Source: Bacillota bacterium (GTDB taxonomy: Bacteria; Bacillota; Clostridia; Saccharofermentanales; Fastidiosipilaceae). From it: a stretch of 64,000 bases of DNA. A model generated the notes under the pieces. That model searched no databases and was not told where the DNA came from. It saw only the letters and a program-made list of their open reading frames with translations. The stretch is taken from NCBI GenBank assembly GCA_030057555.1, contig JASGUU010000064.1:1-64000 (forward strand), written 5' to 3'. This document shows positions 11,427 through 21,029 of this stretch, in pieces. Position 1 is the stretch's first letter; every line of letters starts with the position of its first letter. A program made the translations under genes and the position numbers.

Positions 11427-12377
11427 TCAGTACACGCTGCCCTCGAAACCCTCGCCCTGCACTTCCCGGGTATCCATGACAAAGACAAAGGCGGCGGGGT
11501 CGGCCTCCTTCACGATCTCCTTCAGATGCGGGATCTGCTCCTGGGAGAGCACACACATCAGGGTGCGGCGGCTCTCTCCCGTGTACATCCCCTGTCCGGC
11601 CAGAGCGGTCACACCGCGGTCGAGCTCCTTCATGATACGCCCGGCGATCGCGTCAGGCTCCGTGGAAATGACGAAGGCCGTGCGCTTGTAGTCGAAGCCC
11701 TCGAGCACCAGATCCAGAGCCTTCGAGGTGACAAACATGGCGATCGCAGAATAGAGAGCCAGAGCGAGTCCTCCGCCGGCGGCATCGCGATAGGCGATGG
11801 CCGAGCCGATGATGATGAGGGCGTCAAGCACCCAGATAATCTGACCGAGGCTCAGCAGCTTCCAGCGTCTGCGGATCACGATGCCGAGGATGTCGGTGCC
11901 GCCGGTCGTGAAGCCAGCTCTGAGCATCAGGCCCAGCCCGATGCCGTAGACAACGCCGCCCAGAAGCGAGGAGAGAAAGAGGTCCGTCTGCTGCCCGGTT
12001 CCGGTCAGCAGGTAATGATTATGAAAAGCTGTCCACAGGGGCTCGCTGAGGTCGATGATCAGGGTGTAGGTCAGAGTGCCGATGATGCTGTCACGCAGAA
12101 AGCGGCGCGAGACCTTAAAGAGGCCGAGCAGGAAGATCGGCAGGTTGAGCGCGGCGATCAGGATACCGAAGGGAATCAGGTCGAGCAGCGGCAGATGGTG
12201 CAGCATCGAGGCCAGACCGGTCATGCCGCCCATCGTCAGTGTGGCGGGCAGGAAAAAGACATGTATGGCAAAGGAGCCGGCCAGAGCACCGCCGACCAGC
12301 ATCAGAAGACGCCGGAGACGGATGCGTAACGGCTGGGCTGCAGGCGTCCCGGCTGCATTCGTGGCTGGCTTCGTCAT
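11427..12377 (-). CDS. YitT family membrane protein
   Basis: Integral membrane protein of the YitT/DUF161 family with a C-terminal DUF2179 domain. Five or so membrane segments lie between residues 25 and 225, with the conserved turn LRAGFTTGGTDILG. The soluble tail from about 230 (KRTAFVISTEPDAIAGRIMKEL, then the GVTALAGQGMYTGE motif) is typical. The family's substrate is unknown. It follows the AraC gene by nine bases with no clear ribosome site, suggesting coupling. Confidence 0.9.
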   Translation of the reverse strand: MTKPATNAAGTPAAQPLRIRLRRLLMLVGGALAGSFAIHVFFLPATLTMGGMTGLASMLHHLPLLDLIPFGILIAALNLPIFLLGLFKVSRRFLRDSIIGTLTYTLIIDLSEPLWTAFHNHYLLTGTGQQTDLFLSSLLGGVVYGIGLGLMLRAGFTTGGTDILGIVIRRRWKLLSLGQIIWVLDALIIIGSAIAYRDAAGGGLALALYSAIAMFVTSKALDLVLEGFDYKRTAFVISTEPDAIAGRIMKELDRGVTALAGQGMYTGESRRTLMCVLSQEQIPHLKEIVKEADPAAFVFVMDTREVQGEGFEGSVY

Positions 12378-12386
12378 CTGCGATCA

Positions 12387-13322
12387 TCAGTCGGTGAACT
12401 GGCGCCGGTACTGCATCGGCGTCATGCCCATCTGCTTCCTGAAGGCCGCGTTGAAGCGCTGTGGACTCGAGAAACCAACACGGGCTGCGATGGAGCTGAC
12501 CTTCATGTCCGGCTGGCGCAGCAGCTCACAGGAGCGCTCTACGCGGATGCGGATCAGGTAGGCCATGGGGCTCGTACCCAGTTCATCACGGAAGGCTCGG
12601 GCGAAATAGCCCTGGCTCAGAAACACATAGCTCGCAGCGTCGGCCACGGAAATATCCTGGTCGAAATGGTCCTCGATGTACTCGCGGGCGATCAGGACCA
12701 GCTCGCGCGCCTTTCCGTGGCGAACGCGCAGCGAGCGCTCCCAGGCGCCCTTGATCGCTCGGGCGACCACGACGACAAGCTCGATCGAAAGGGCGCGCAG
12801 CAGCAGGTCACGGGCAAAGTCGTCGCCCTCATACTCAAGCAGAATGCGCTCGGCAAGACGGGCAATCGATTCCTGATAGCGGCCCTGGATGAGAAAGCAG
12901 TCATCGATGAGATCATCATCCGCGGAGTTGACGCCATCGGCAAAACGGAAGAACTCCTCGACCGATACAGGTGAAACGGCCGGTTCCGGAGAGCTGTCTC
13001 CGGCAGCCGCCTCAGGGCGGCGGGCAAAACCAAAGTACACGCAGATGAGATCAACCGGCCCGTCCACAATGCGGAAGCTGTGCTCCCGTCCGGGCTTGAT
13101 CACAATGGTGTTTCCGGTCGTTACCAGATAGTCCTTTTTCCCCAGGGTATAGCGAATCTTCCCCCGGCGGACATAGGTCAGTTCATGGCTGTCATGACGG
13201 CTCGGCTGAGACTGCCGTTCCTGCTGCGGCATCGTTCGCAGAGCACCCTGAAAAACCAGAGGTATGGCTCCCGCGGCGTGCATGAAGCTCTCATCCAGCT
13301 GTGGCACCAGATCATTTAGCAT
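12387..13322 (-). CDS. AraC family transcriptional regulator with cupin domain
   Basis: The 311 residues comprise an N-terminal cupin-like sensor (about 1-110, with SRHDSHELTYVRRGKIRYT), a linker and a C-terminal double helix-turn-helix (205-308). The second helix-turn-helix has VSSIAARVGFSSPQRFNAAFRKQMGMTP. Such proteins usually bind a sugar or small ligand. The effector is unknown. It is preceded by GGGGGAGG and an extended -10 TATGAT at 13399-13404, and is probably co-transcribed with the YitT gene. Confidence 0.9.
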   Translation of the reverse strand: MLNDLVPQLDESFMHAAGAIPLVFQGALRTMPQQERQSQPSRHDSHELTYVRRGKIRYTLGKKDYLVTTGNTIVIKPGREHSFRIVDGPVDLICVYFGFARRPEAAAGDSSPEPAVSPVSVEEFFRFADGVNSADDDLIDDCFLIQGRYQESIARLAERILLEYEGDDFARDLLLRALSIELVVVVARAIKGAWERSLRVRHGKARELVLIAREYIEDHFDQDISVADAASYVFLSQGYFARAFRDELGTSPMAYLIRIRVERSCELLRQPDMKVSSIAARVGFSSPQRFNAAFRKQMGMTPMQYRRQFTD

Positions 13323-13398
13323 CTGCCGTCCTCCCCCATCTATTCAAGCAAAGCCGGACAATATGTTTCCGGCCAGAACCATGAACGAATGTGAGTTA

Positions 13399-13407
13399 TC
13401 ATAGCAG
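13399..13407 (-). promoter_or_regulatory. Promoter of the AraC-YitT unit
   Basis: The minus strand has TGCTATGAT, an extended -10 box, about 80 bases before the AraC-family start. No good -35 is seen. Confidence 0.5.
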
Positions 13408-13461
13408 ATTCCGGGCCACAGATGCGAATGCCCGCGCGGGCGGCCATTCCTCCACCCGAAA

Positions 13462-14031
13462 CTAGATGCCCGCCTGCCTCGGATCGAAGCTGTTCAGCAG
13501 GGCACGCAGATTCTCGGTCTCCTCGCGGTTAAGGCCGATGCCCCGCGACATTTTCATACGGTCGGGACTCCAGTCCCTGATGTCCAGGCGCGGAGCAGCC
13601 CCGTTCCAGGAGACTATGTTGACCTCGCGTGTCCAGCCGCTTGATGCCGTGCTGAGCCTGCCAACATGTTCGAGTTCCTCCCAGGTCGGCCGCTCGTTGC
13701 GGAAACGCTCCTGCCGGCGCTCACCGCGACCGCCGCGTCCGCCCGTCCGCGCTCCGACGGCGGCGTCCCTTCCGGGACCGGCTTTGCGGCCTGCTGGATC
13801 TTCCCGGAGCTGCCGGGGCGGGAAGACCGGCAGCGATGTATCGGTCTCGATACTTGGAGGCCGATCGTTGGGGGCCGCCGCGGCCTGACTCCCGAAGCTG
13901 GCCGGCGGGCCGTTACTCCGATACTCCCTCTGCGTCTCTTCCTCCTGTCCCCGTGTCCCGCCGCTGCCCGGCACCGGGACTGCCTCACTCTGGCCTTCGC
14001 GCAACGTTTCTGTCGTGTAAGCCGTCATCAT
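13462..14031 (-). CDS. PC4/YdbC-type ssDNA-binding protein with disordered N-terminus
   Basis: The last 60 residues (WTREVNIVSWNGAAPRLDIRD, then WSPDRMKMSRGIGLNREE) match the PC4/YdbC family, which binds single-stranded DNA and is implicated in transcription. The first ~115 residues are rich in Gly, Arg, Pro, Gln and Glu and look disordered, an unusual addition since YdbC proteins are normally only about 70-90 residues. A GGGAG site precedes two adjacent ATG codons at 14031 and 14028. No operon partner is visible. Confidence 0.75.
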   Translation of the reverse strand: MMTAYTTETLREGQSEAVPVPGSGGTRGQEEETQREYRSNGPPASFGSQAAAAPNDRPPSIETDTSLPVFPPRQLREDPAGRKAGPGRDAAVGARTGGRGGRGERRQERFRNERPTWEELEHVGRLSTASSGWTREVNIVSWNGAAPRLDIRDWSPDRMKMSRGIGLNREETENLRALLNSFDPRQAGI

Positions 14032-14698
14032 TCTCTCCCTTCGTGGCCGTGCTGCCGTGCGGCACCGCCCATTTGCCATCCAGTCTAGAGATGAAGAGCT
14101 TTGAAGCGGGACCGGTATTTCCGCCGGATTTTACCGTGATCCGCCCAAAGCCAGCCCGACAGCCACAGCCTGCCATATATGTCTGCAGTAAAAGGCCGCC
14201 TCCCGGAGAGCACAGCTTATCCGCCTGCGACAACCGGTCAGGCCTGGCTGGCAGATCTTTCAAGGCTACCTATGGACTGGATTCTCGTGCCCGTATGAAG
14301 TGGCTGCCGGAAAGCTGGCCGGGAGGTACAGACCGATGGCAGAAGATCTCCCTACTGTGCACTGCATACAGTGCCCAGGCTGCAGAGTACCCCTGCTCCC
14401 AGGAGATCCCAATGGGCTGCCGCCGGTCAGAAATACGGCCACTGCGTCAGTATTTCGGGCTGCGGGGCCATGCCGGGGCGCGAGGCCGGCAAAAGGGGTG
14501 GACGGAGCAGCCAGGGGAGCAGGCGGCATGGAAACGGCTCCACAGACACCTCTCAGTACACGTCCGGCACCCCTGAGATGAGACTGCAGGAATTAGACAA
14601 CATGTCTGAGACCACGACAGAGAACGGCAGGAGGCGCACCGGGCAGGAAGCGGGGGTGCATGCCAGAAGGACGGCTGGCAGGGGAAAAAGCAGCCTGC
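14032..14698. other. Long intergenic stretch, nothing recognised
   Basis: Spacer between the PC4-type gene and the dispersed repeat. Open frames here on both strands lack plausible ribosome sites and resemble no family I know. Composition is similar to the coding regions, so a decayed gene is possible but cannot be shown. Confidence 0.4.
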
Positions 14699-14699
14699 G

Positions 14700-14870
14700 G
14701 ACTTCTGGTGGTCAAAACGAAGAGAAATCCAAAAAAACATTTGGATTACTCGCCATCTTGACCACAAAGGGGGCGTTTCTGGTCAGAACGATGAGAAATC
14801 TAAAAATGATTTGGATATGACTTGCCCCCCAAATGGAACCAGAGAACTACAGGGTGCCGGACGTCTATCT
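14700..14870 (+). repeat. Dispersed repeat, family 2, copy 1
   Basis: The segment around TTTGGATTACTCGCCATC, then TTGACCACAA (14740-14766), and CCCCCCAAATGG..GAACTACAGGGTGCCGG (14825-14861), recurs near 49.2-49.56 kb. Inside this copy two near-identical units start GGTCAAAACGAAGAGAAATC (14710) and GGTCAGAACGATGAGAAATC (14781). The element does not show a convincing gene. Confidence 0.6.
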
Positions 14871-14908
14871 CAGAGCTTTCGAAAAGTCGCTTTTCTGCAC
14901 ATGGAGAA

Positions 14909-14943
14909 CGGCCGAAACACCTGAGGCACGTGCGTTTCGGCCG
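14909..14943 (-). terminator. clpX terminator
   Basis: Perfect ten-base stem CGGCCGAAAC/GTTTCGGCCG with a 15-base loop, some 30 bases past the clpX stop. It is followed on the minus strand by TTCTCC. Confidence 0.65.
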
Positions 14944-14972
14944 CTTCAAATGGTTCAGTGCGGAATGTTTCG

Positions 14973-16403
14973 CTAGGCAGAAAGGGAATCGCGCAGGGTA
15001 AGTTTCGGCCCCTCCGTGCCCAGCACCGTCTCCTCGGTCACGACACAGGCGCTGACATCACGGCGGGAAGGGATGTCAAACATCAGATCCTGCATGACGG
15101 ACTCGAGAACTGCACGCAGGCCACGGGCTCCTATCTTCCGTTCCAGAGCCAGCACGGCAATGCGGCGCAGGGCCTCGTCGGTGAAGCTCAGCTCAACGTC
15201 GTCGAGCTCGAAGAGACGACGATACTGCTTCACATAGGCATTGCGCGGCTCGCAGAGAATGCGCACGAGAGCGTCCTCATCGAGGGCTTCGAGTGCGACG
15301 ACAACCGGAACGCGCCCGATGAACTCCGGAATCAGGCCGAAGCGCAGCAGATCCTCCGGCATGATCTGGGCGAGCAGCTCGGTTTTGTCCTCGTCCCTGC
15401 GACTGACGAGCTCGGCACCGAAGCCCATGCCGCCCTTTCCGATACGGTTCGAAATGATCCGCTCGATGCCGTCGAAGGCTCCACCGCAGATAAAGAGGAT
15501 ATTGGTCGTATCAATCTGGATGAACTCCTGGTGGGGATGCTTGCGCCCGCCCTGCGGCGGAACGTTGGCGATGGTTGACTCCAGAATTTTCAGCAGTGCC
15601 TGCTGTACGCCCTCGCCGCTGACATCGCGGGTAATCGAGGGATTGTCGGCCCGCCTCGTGATCTTGTCAATCTCGTCGATATAGATGATGCCACGCTCGG
15701 CCCGCTCAATGTCGAAGTCGGCATTCTGCAGCAGGCGCAGCAGAATGTTCTCGACATCCTCGCCCACATAGCCGGCCTCGGTCAGAGCCGTCGCATCGGT
15801 GATGGCGAAGGGGACATTCAAAATACGCGCGAGCGTCTGCGCCAGCAGAGTTTTCCCGGAGCCCGTCGGGCCCAGCAGCAGGATGTTGCTTTTGTTGATC
15901 TCGACGCTCTCTTCAAGATCGCCGCGCCGCTCGAGATCCCGGTTCAGCACGCGCTTGTAGTGGTTGTAGACCGCCACGGAGAGCACGCGCTTGGCCGCCT
16001 CCTGGCCGATGACATATTCGTCGAGTTTGGCCTTCAGCTCACGCGGCGTCGGCAGCGTCTCAACCTCCCGGGCGTCAAAGCCCACGGCCGCCTCACGGCG
16101 CAGCAGGACGCGGCAGACCTCCACACATTCGTTGCAGATAAAAGCTCCGGGGCCCGCAATCAGACGCTCGACCTGAGCCTCGTCCTTCCCGCAGAAAGAA
16201 CAGGCTATGACGGAAAACGGCGAGCTCATGTCACCCTCCCCGCTGATGATGCGCTCATCATCGTTCTGTCCGGAGCGACCCTTGCCGCGCGGGGAGCCCT
16301 GGCCCCCACGGGAGCCCTGACCGCGGCCCGTACCCGGGCCGCCCTTCCCCGAGCCGGATCCCCGGCCGCCGGAACCACCTTTGCCATTCGTAGTGGAAGC
16401 CAT
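14973..16403 (-). CDS. clpX: ATP-dependent Clp protease ATP-binding subunit ClpX
   Basis: AAA+ unfoldase that feeds substrates to ClpP. It has the N-terminal zinc-binding domain ([23 protein letters not shown]), Walker [14 protein letters not shown], Walker [11 protein letters not shown], and the C-terminal sensor-2 region. From the ATG at 16403, which overlaps the clpP stop (TGATG), the protein carries a 58-residue Gly/Ser/Arg/Lys-rich extension before the zinc domain. An internal ATG at 16229 with GGGGAGGG just upstream gives a ClpX of normal length (418 residues). Both starts are plausible. Confidence 0.96.
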   Translation of the reverse strand: MASTTNGKGGSGGRGSGSGKGGPGTGRGQGSRGGQGSPRGKGRSGQNDDERIISGEGDMSSPFSVIACSFCGKDEAQVERLIAGPGAFICNECVEVCRVLLRREAAVGFDAREVETLPTPRELKAKLDEYVIGQEAAKRVLSVAVYNHYKRVLNRDLERRGDLEESVEINKSNILLLGPTGSGKTLLAQTLARILNVPFAITDATALTEAGYVGEDVENILLRLLQNADFDIERAERGIIYIDEIDKITRRADNPSITRDVSGEGVQQALLKILESTIANVPPQGGRKHPHQEFIQIDTTNILFICGGAFDGIERIISNRIGKGGMGFGAELVSRRDEDKTELLAQIMPEDLLRFGLIPEFIGRVPVVVALEALDEDALVRILCEPRNAYVKQYRRLFELDDVELSFTDEALRRIAVLALERKIGARGLRAVLESVMQDLMFDIPSRRDVSACVVTEETVLGTEGPKLTLRDSLSA

Positions 16404-16990
16404 CAGCCGTCCTTTCTCGTCATGACGTGATCGATCAGCCCATACTCTACCGCCTCTTCGGCCGTCATCCAGCGATCGCGCTCGGTATCCTCGCAAATCC
16501 GCTCCAGAGGCTGTCCGGTGCGCTCGGCCAGGATGCGGTTCAGCCGCTCGCGCAGCTGCAGGATATGTTCGGCAGCGATCGAGATGTCCGTCGCCTGTCC
16601 CTGTGTGCCGCCCGAAGGCTGGTGAATCATGAGCTCGGCATTCGGGAGCGCAAAGCGCTTACCCTTCGTCCCGGCCGCCACCAGGAAAGCGCCCATGCTC
16701 GCCGCCATGCCCATGCAGATCGTCTGCACATCGGGCCTGATGTGCTGCATCGTATCGTAAATCATCAGACCGCTGGCAACTTCGCCGCCGGGGCTGTTGA
16801 TATAGAACTGAATGTCCTTCTCGGGATCCTCGGCTTCCAGATAGAGCAGCTGCGCCGTCACCAGGCTGGCGGTCACATGGTTGACGCTCTCGCTCAGGAT
16901 GATAATACGCTCCTTCAGCAGACGTGAATAGATATCGTACGAACGCTCGCCGCGGCTGGTCTGTTCGATGACCATTGGCACCAGACTCAT
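16403..16990 (-). CDS. clpP: ATP-dependent Clp protease proteolytic subunit
   Basis: Serine protease that forms the 14-mer barrel used by ClpX. The 195 residues include the nucleophile motif GMAASMGAF, histidine in [10 protein letters not shown] and the YINSPGG handle. The ATG at 16990 follows AAAGGAG. Order tig-clpP-clpX is conserved in bacteria. A promoter and a possible CtsR site lie upstream. Confidence 0.98.
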   Translation of the reverse strand: MSLVPMVIEQTSRGERSYDIYSRLLKERIIILSESVNHVTASLVTAQLLYLEAEDPEKDIQFYINSPGGEVASGLMIYDTMQHIRPDVQTICMGMAASMGAFLVAAGTKGKRFALPNAELMIHQPSGGTQGQATDISIAAEHILQLRERLNRILAERTGQPLERICEDTERDRWMTAEEAVEYGLIDHVMTRKDG

Positions 16991-17048
16991 AATGTAAAGC
17001 TCTCCTTTATTCTCCTGGCCGCCGGCACCGACATGGAGGGCCGGCTGG

Positions 17049-17064
17049 CTTGTCTTTCTTTGAC
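17049..17064 (-). promoter_or_regulatory. CtsR-like operator before clpP
   Basis: The minus strand reads GTCAAAGAAAGACAAG just past the clpP -10 box, which is close to the heptad repeat GTCAAA-NANR-GTCAAA bound by the class III heat-shock repressor CtsR. The second half-site matches only partly. CtsR itself is not in the window. Confidence 0.4.
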
Positions 17065-17074
17065 ATTCCCTGTC

Positions 17075-17103
17075 ATCATACAGCCTCGCGGCCGTCACCG
17101 CAA
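17075..17103 (-). promoter_or_regulatory. clpP promoter
   Basis: TTGCGG (17098-17103), 17 bases and TATGAT (17075-17080) on the minus strand, in the gap between tig and clpP. Confidence 0.55.
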
Positions 17104-17186
17104 GCGGAAAAGCGACAAAGGGCCGAATAGTGCAAAAAGCGACCACCTCTGTGATGGCCGCCTCATGTGCCTCCGGAAACAGCGAA

Positions 17187-18569
17187 TCAGTCGTCGGCGC
17201 CTGTCTCTTCTCCGGTTCCGGAAGCGGCTTCACCGGCGGCGGGCATCTCGACCGCAACCGGCTCCGGCTCCGCAACCGCAAAGGCGGAATCGCGGATCAG
17301 GTCAACGGCCCTGCGCAGCACTGCCTGGGATTTCAGGTGGTTCATCAGACCCTCCCTGTTCTCCTCCGGCACCGTTTCGAGCAGCTCGTCTGCATTCTGC
17401 TTGTACTGACTGGCTACGCGCTCGAGTTCTCTCTGAACATCATTCTCGTCGGCCTCAATATTCTCCGCCGCGACGATGGCCTCCAGGACGAGCGAGGTAC
17501 GGACATTGGCCTCGGCCTGAACGCGAAAGCGATCGCGGAATTCCCTCTCCGTCTGATTGGTGTATTTCAGGAAATCTTCGAAGGCAATGCCCATCCGCTC
17601 GTAGTAGCCCGCCTGCTGGTCGACCATGCGGTCGATCTGCTCCTCGATCATGACATTCGGGATATCGACTGCAGCCTCGGCAGTGACAGCCTGAATCACG
17701 TTGTTCTCAAAGACCGTCCTGGCCTGCTCCTCGGCTTCCTTCATCAGTTTCTCGCGGATACTCTCGCGGTATTCGTCCATCGTGTCAAATTCGCTGACAT
17801 CCATGGCGAAGTCATCGTCGAGGTCCGGCAGTTCCTTCCGCCGGATCGCATGAAGCGTGACATGGAAAACCGCCGCGGCCCCCTTCAGATCCTCGCTGTG
17901 ATAGTCCTCCGGAAAGGTCACTTCAACATCGAACTCGTCGCCGATTTCATGGCCGATGACCTGTTCCTCGAAGCCGGGGATGAAGCTGCCCGAGCCGAGC
18001 ACGAGCTCGGCGTCTTCGGCTGAACCGCCCTCGAAGGCGACGCCGTCCTTTTCACCGACATAGTCGATCGTGACGGTGTCGCCATCCTCAGCAGCGCGGT
18101 CATCGATGCTGACGAGGCGGGAGTTGCGGTCACGGACACGGGCAATCTCGGCATCCACCTGCTGCGGATCAAACGACAGCTCGGGTTTGACGGCCTCGAC
18201 GCCCTTATAGCGTCCCAGCGTCACGTCGGGTTTGACGGTTACTTCAAACACCGCCACGAGCTCGCGGCCGCGGCCGATGCTCTCGATATCAACATCCGGC
18301 GTGCCCACCCAGTCGAGGTCATGTTCCTTGATGGCTTTGTTCAGTGCATCGGGCAAAAGGATCGAGGTGGCATCTTCATAGAGAATGCCCTCGCCATATG
18401 TGCGCAGCACCAGATTCATGGGAGCCTTGCCACGGCGGAAGCCGGGTATGTTGAACATGTTTTTCTGGCGCTGAAAAGCGCGCTCCATGGCAGACTCAAA
18501 TTCTTCTGCAGAAAGGGTCACGCGCAGTGTAACCACGCTGTTTTCCTTCTTCACCACTGTAGACGTCAT
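17187..18569 (-). CDS. tig: Trigger factor
   Basis: Ribosome-bound chaperone and peptidyl-prolyl isomerase. The 460 residues have the N-terminal ribosome-binding signature ([12 protein letters not shown] near 45), the FKBP-type domain around 160-240 ([20 protein letters not shown]), and the C-terminal helical arms. A tail of about 30 residues rich in Ala, Glu, Pro and Gly extends past the usual end. The gene precedes clpP and clpX. Confidence 0.97.
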   Translation of the reverse strand: MTSTVVKKENSVVTLRVTLSAEEFESAMERAFQRQKNMFNIPGFRRGKAPMNLVLRTYGEGILYEDATSILLPDALNKAIKEHDLDWVGTPDVDIESIGRGRELVAVFEVTVKPDVTLGRYKGVEAVKPELSFDPQQVDAEIARVRDRNSRLVSIDDRAAEDGDTVTIDYVGEKDGVAFEGGSAEDAELVLGSGSFIPGFEEQVIGHEIGDEFDVEVTFPEDYHSEDLKGAAAVFHVTLHAIRRKELPDLDDDFAMDVSEFDTMDEYRESIREKLMKEAEEQARTVFENNVIQAVTAEAAVDIPNVMIEEQIDRMVDQQAGYYERMGIAFEDFLKYTNQTEREFRDRFRVQAEANVRTSLVLEAIVAAENIEADENDVQRELERVASQYKQNADELLETVPEENREGLMNHLKSQAVLRRAVDLIRDSAFAVAEPEPVAVEMPAAGEAASGTGEETGADD

Positions 18570-18666
18570 CAGGTAGTCCTCCTGCGAGCGTCTCTACGCT
18601 CGCTGCGAAATGCCACGTGATTTTATCACAGAGATTCGTTCCCTGCGCGATTTTTCTCAAAGACGC

Positions 18667-18695
18667 TTGACAAGTGGCCAACACGCTCATAAAAT
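18667..18695 (+). promoter_or_regulatory. tRNA-Arg promoter
   Basis: Consensus TTGACA (18667-18672), 17 bases and TAAAAT (18690-18695), ending 18 bases before the tRNA. Confidence 0.85.
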
Positions 18696-18713
18696 GCATC
18701 GTGTTGTCGACAC

Positions 18714-18790
<77 letters not shown>

Positions 18791-18802
18791 GCATACACGG
18801 AC

Positions 18803-18840
18803 AGCCCCGCAGCACTCACCTGCCGCGGGGCTTCTGTTTT
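18803..18840 (+). terminator. tRNA-Arg terminator
   Basis: Eight-base stem AGCCCCGC/GCGGGGCT followed by TCTGTTTTT. Confidence 0.85.
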
Positions 18841-18852
18841 TCCGCCGAACAG

Positions 18853-19040
18853 ACCACACTCCGGAACCTGGGTAGAGTATGCAGTGCTCAGTAATTAGAC
18901 GTGTACACGTGTCGGCGTGCATTTCTCGATATTTTGCCCAAACCCCCCCTCGAGTGGCGGTTTGCTGCTTGTCCCAGAATTCCGGCTTGTACACGGGTTT
19001 TCGTGTGCATGTCGTTTTCCTGCTCACGGCTCTTCCATGC
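18853..19040 (-). repeat. Dispersed repeat, family 1, copy A (diverged, partial)
   Basis: Read in the same direction as copy D it shares, in order, the blocks ACCTGGGTA..GTATGCAGTG, CGTGTACACGT, CGAGTGGCGGTTT, CAGAATTC.GGCTTGTACACGG and CTGCTCAC. These lie at matching spacing to the 49.6, 54.7 and 59.5 kb copies. It fills the gap between tRNA-Arg and the convergent 606-residue gene. The remaining ~130 bases to 19171 hold nothing else recognisable. Confidence 0.65.
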
Positions 19041-19171
19041 ATCAGACAACGCAATCTGCCGACAAGCCTCGAAAACGCCCGGCCCGCAGGCGCCCGGTTT
19101 TCCTGTCCATTACCGGATAATAAGCACAGGAAGCCCGGGGAGTTGAGGGAGGCAGTGGCCAGCATCGGCAA

Positions 19172-20992
19172 TCAATCCCCGCCGGGCCTGGTTTCACTCT
19201 CCGATACCGTTTCGCTTTCCGTGATCTCGATGTTGTCCGTGATCGTATACAGCTGGATGGGTTCGAGGTTCTCAAACACACCCGCCTTTTCGTCGGCCGC
19301 CCTGACCACGCGCAGCAGGCGCAGCGGCAGCAGCGGATCGCTGCTGCCGGAACGGCCGGAGTCAACGCCCACGAGAGCTTCAACCAGCCAGTCGCCGTCC
19401 CGGCTCATGAGGCGATGCATGCTCCGATCGCTGAAGGGGTAGCAGAGCATCCATTCGCGCAGCGGACTGGCAACGGTAAAGCTGCATGCGCCGGACGGAT
19501 CGCCTAGAGCAACACTCTCATCGAGAAGCGTGAAGGCCACCACAGTTCCGCCCCAGTCATCTCCCGCTCTAAAGTAGAAGTCATCGAGAACTATGCTCAC
19601 TGCGTCGAAGCGCAGCACCAGATAGCGCGGATCCGGCGTATAGGGAAGCTCAGTCGTCCCGGATCCCTCCGTCAGATCCGGGCTGATGCTCTCGAAGAGC
19701 TCCGTCATCTCCGGCAGGCTGGCGGTGGCGGTCTGCATCAGCGCCAGTGTCTCCCGGTCATAGATGGCCTGGGCGCCGATCAGGGGACCGGTGTCATCAT
19801 AGATCTGTGCCGCCTCCACCCTGTCGCCAAGCGTCAGAACCCGCTCGGCCTGTTCGCGCTCCACACGTCGCCAGATCTCACTCGGTGCGAAAAGTGTCGG
19901 CACGGCATCCACCTGCCCGGCCGGCTCTCTCTCCCCATCCGCCTCTGCCGGCGAGGGAGCGGTAGCTTCGTTGATTTCCTCCATCTCGGTCGGCCGGGTC
20001 TCCTCTTCCTCGGTCAGAAACTCCCGTTCGTAGCGATAGGGCGTCCAGAGCCCGGCGAGTTCAGGATCCACAACAGAGGGCAGGCCGTCATGGACAACAA
20101 AGGAACCGCGGTCGGTGGCGGCGATCTCAAAACGGGACGAGGCTCCTGTGCCGATTGACGCCATGCCGATGGAAAGACGTTCTATTACCAGGCTGTCGGG
20201 CCGCAGCTGACGCACCCGCACTCCCATGGAACTAGGTGTTGGATAGGCCAGCTGGTGTCTCAGAATATCTCTGGCCTTCAGCTGCCGCACCTCGTCGTCG
20301 GCGATTCCGCTGTAGATCATCGAGGCAAGCAGAGGAGCATTGCTCTCGTGGATGGCCTGTATGTAAATCTGAGCATACTTATAGACATCGACCGCATGCG
20401 TGACCCAGTCACGGGCGAGATAGGGCTGCTGATCGGCACGCACCTGTATGGCGATGCCGAAACGCTCGCCTGTGTCCGGTGTGCGCGCTGTCTCCAGCCA
20501 GAAAAAGAGCGAATGCTCGGCGAGTTCGCGCCAGGCCTCGCCATGCTGAATCATCGAGGTGATCTGCTGATCACGCTCGGACAGCGCTACCGGCACGAAG
20601 GAGGTCGGCTGATTGGCCAGAATACCCGCGAGCACATCAATGTACTGCTGAAACTCCTCGTAACTCAGGCCGTCGAGCTGCTGGCGCGGAATGGACTCAT
20701 AGATCGTCTCTCCATCGCTGCGACCCGCGATCGCGTCGACCAGCTTCTGCACCAGTTGAAACTGCGTCAGTCCGGGCGCTGCTACGGCTGTGGATGTTCC
20801 CTCAGCTTCGCTCCCCTCTGTATTGGTCCTCGGAAGCGTGAAATTCCAGGCGGGTGCGGTGTAGCCATAGTAGGCGGCGAGAGAGCGCACGGCAACGCCG
20901 CCGCCAAAGCCAAGCAGAATGGCCAGCAGGACAGCCACACGACGGTTGGGAACAGGGACTCGCTCATGGTCTGGGTAGCTATGACTTCGCAT
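19172..20992 (-). CDS. Membrane-anchored protein of unknown function
   Basis: I do not recognise this 606-residue protein. Residues 17-41 (RRVAVLLAILLGFGGGVAVR) form a single N-terminal membrane anchor and the rest appears extracytoplasmic. Pro/Glu/Thr-rich linkers lie at ~55-75 and ~330-365, separating two probable globular parts, and an acidic Ser/Thr/Glu-rich end follows. No catalytic motif stands out. It follows the sigH-like gene by 37 bases on the same strand, where rpmG, secE and nusG usually lie in Bacillota. Confidence 0.75.
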   Translation of the reverse strand: MRSHSYPDHERVPVPNRRVAVLLAILLGFGGGVAVRSLAAYYGYTAPAWNFTLPRTNTEGSEAEGTSTAVAAPGLTQFQLVQKLVDAIAGRSDGETIYESIPRQQLDGLSYEEFQQYIDVLAGILANQPTSFVPVALSERDQQITSMIQHGEAWRELAEHSLFFWLETARTPDTGERFGIAIQVRADQQPYLARDWVTHAVDVYKYAQIYIQAIHESNAPLLASMIYSGIADDEVRQLKARDILRHQLAYPTPSSMGVRVRQLRPDSLVIERLSIGMASIGTGASSRFEIAATDRGSFVVHDGLPSVVDPELAGLWTPYRYEREFLTEEEETRPTEMEEINEATAPSPAEADGEREPAGQVDAVPTLFAPSEIWRRVEREQAERVLTLGDRVEAAQIYDDTGPLIGAQAIYDRETLALMQTATASLPEMTELFESISPDLTEGSGTTELPYTPDPRYLVLRFDAVSIVLDDFYFRAGDDWGGTVVAFTLLDESVALGDPSGACSFTVASPLREWMLCYPFSDRSMHRLMSRDGDWLVEALVGVDSGRSGSSDPLLPLRLLRVVRAADEKAGVFENLEPIQLYTITDNIEITESETVSESETRPGGD

Positions 20993-21029
20993 GGCCTGAT
21001 TCTACCTCATCGACAGCCCAAAGCGCTGT

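Noticed and set aside
14340-14400. Further copy of repeat family 1
   Set aside because: CTGCATACAGTGCCCAGG resembles one block of the family, but neighbouring blocks are absent.
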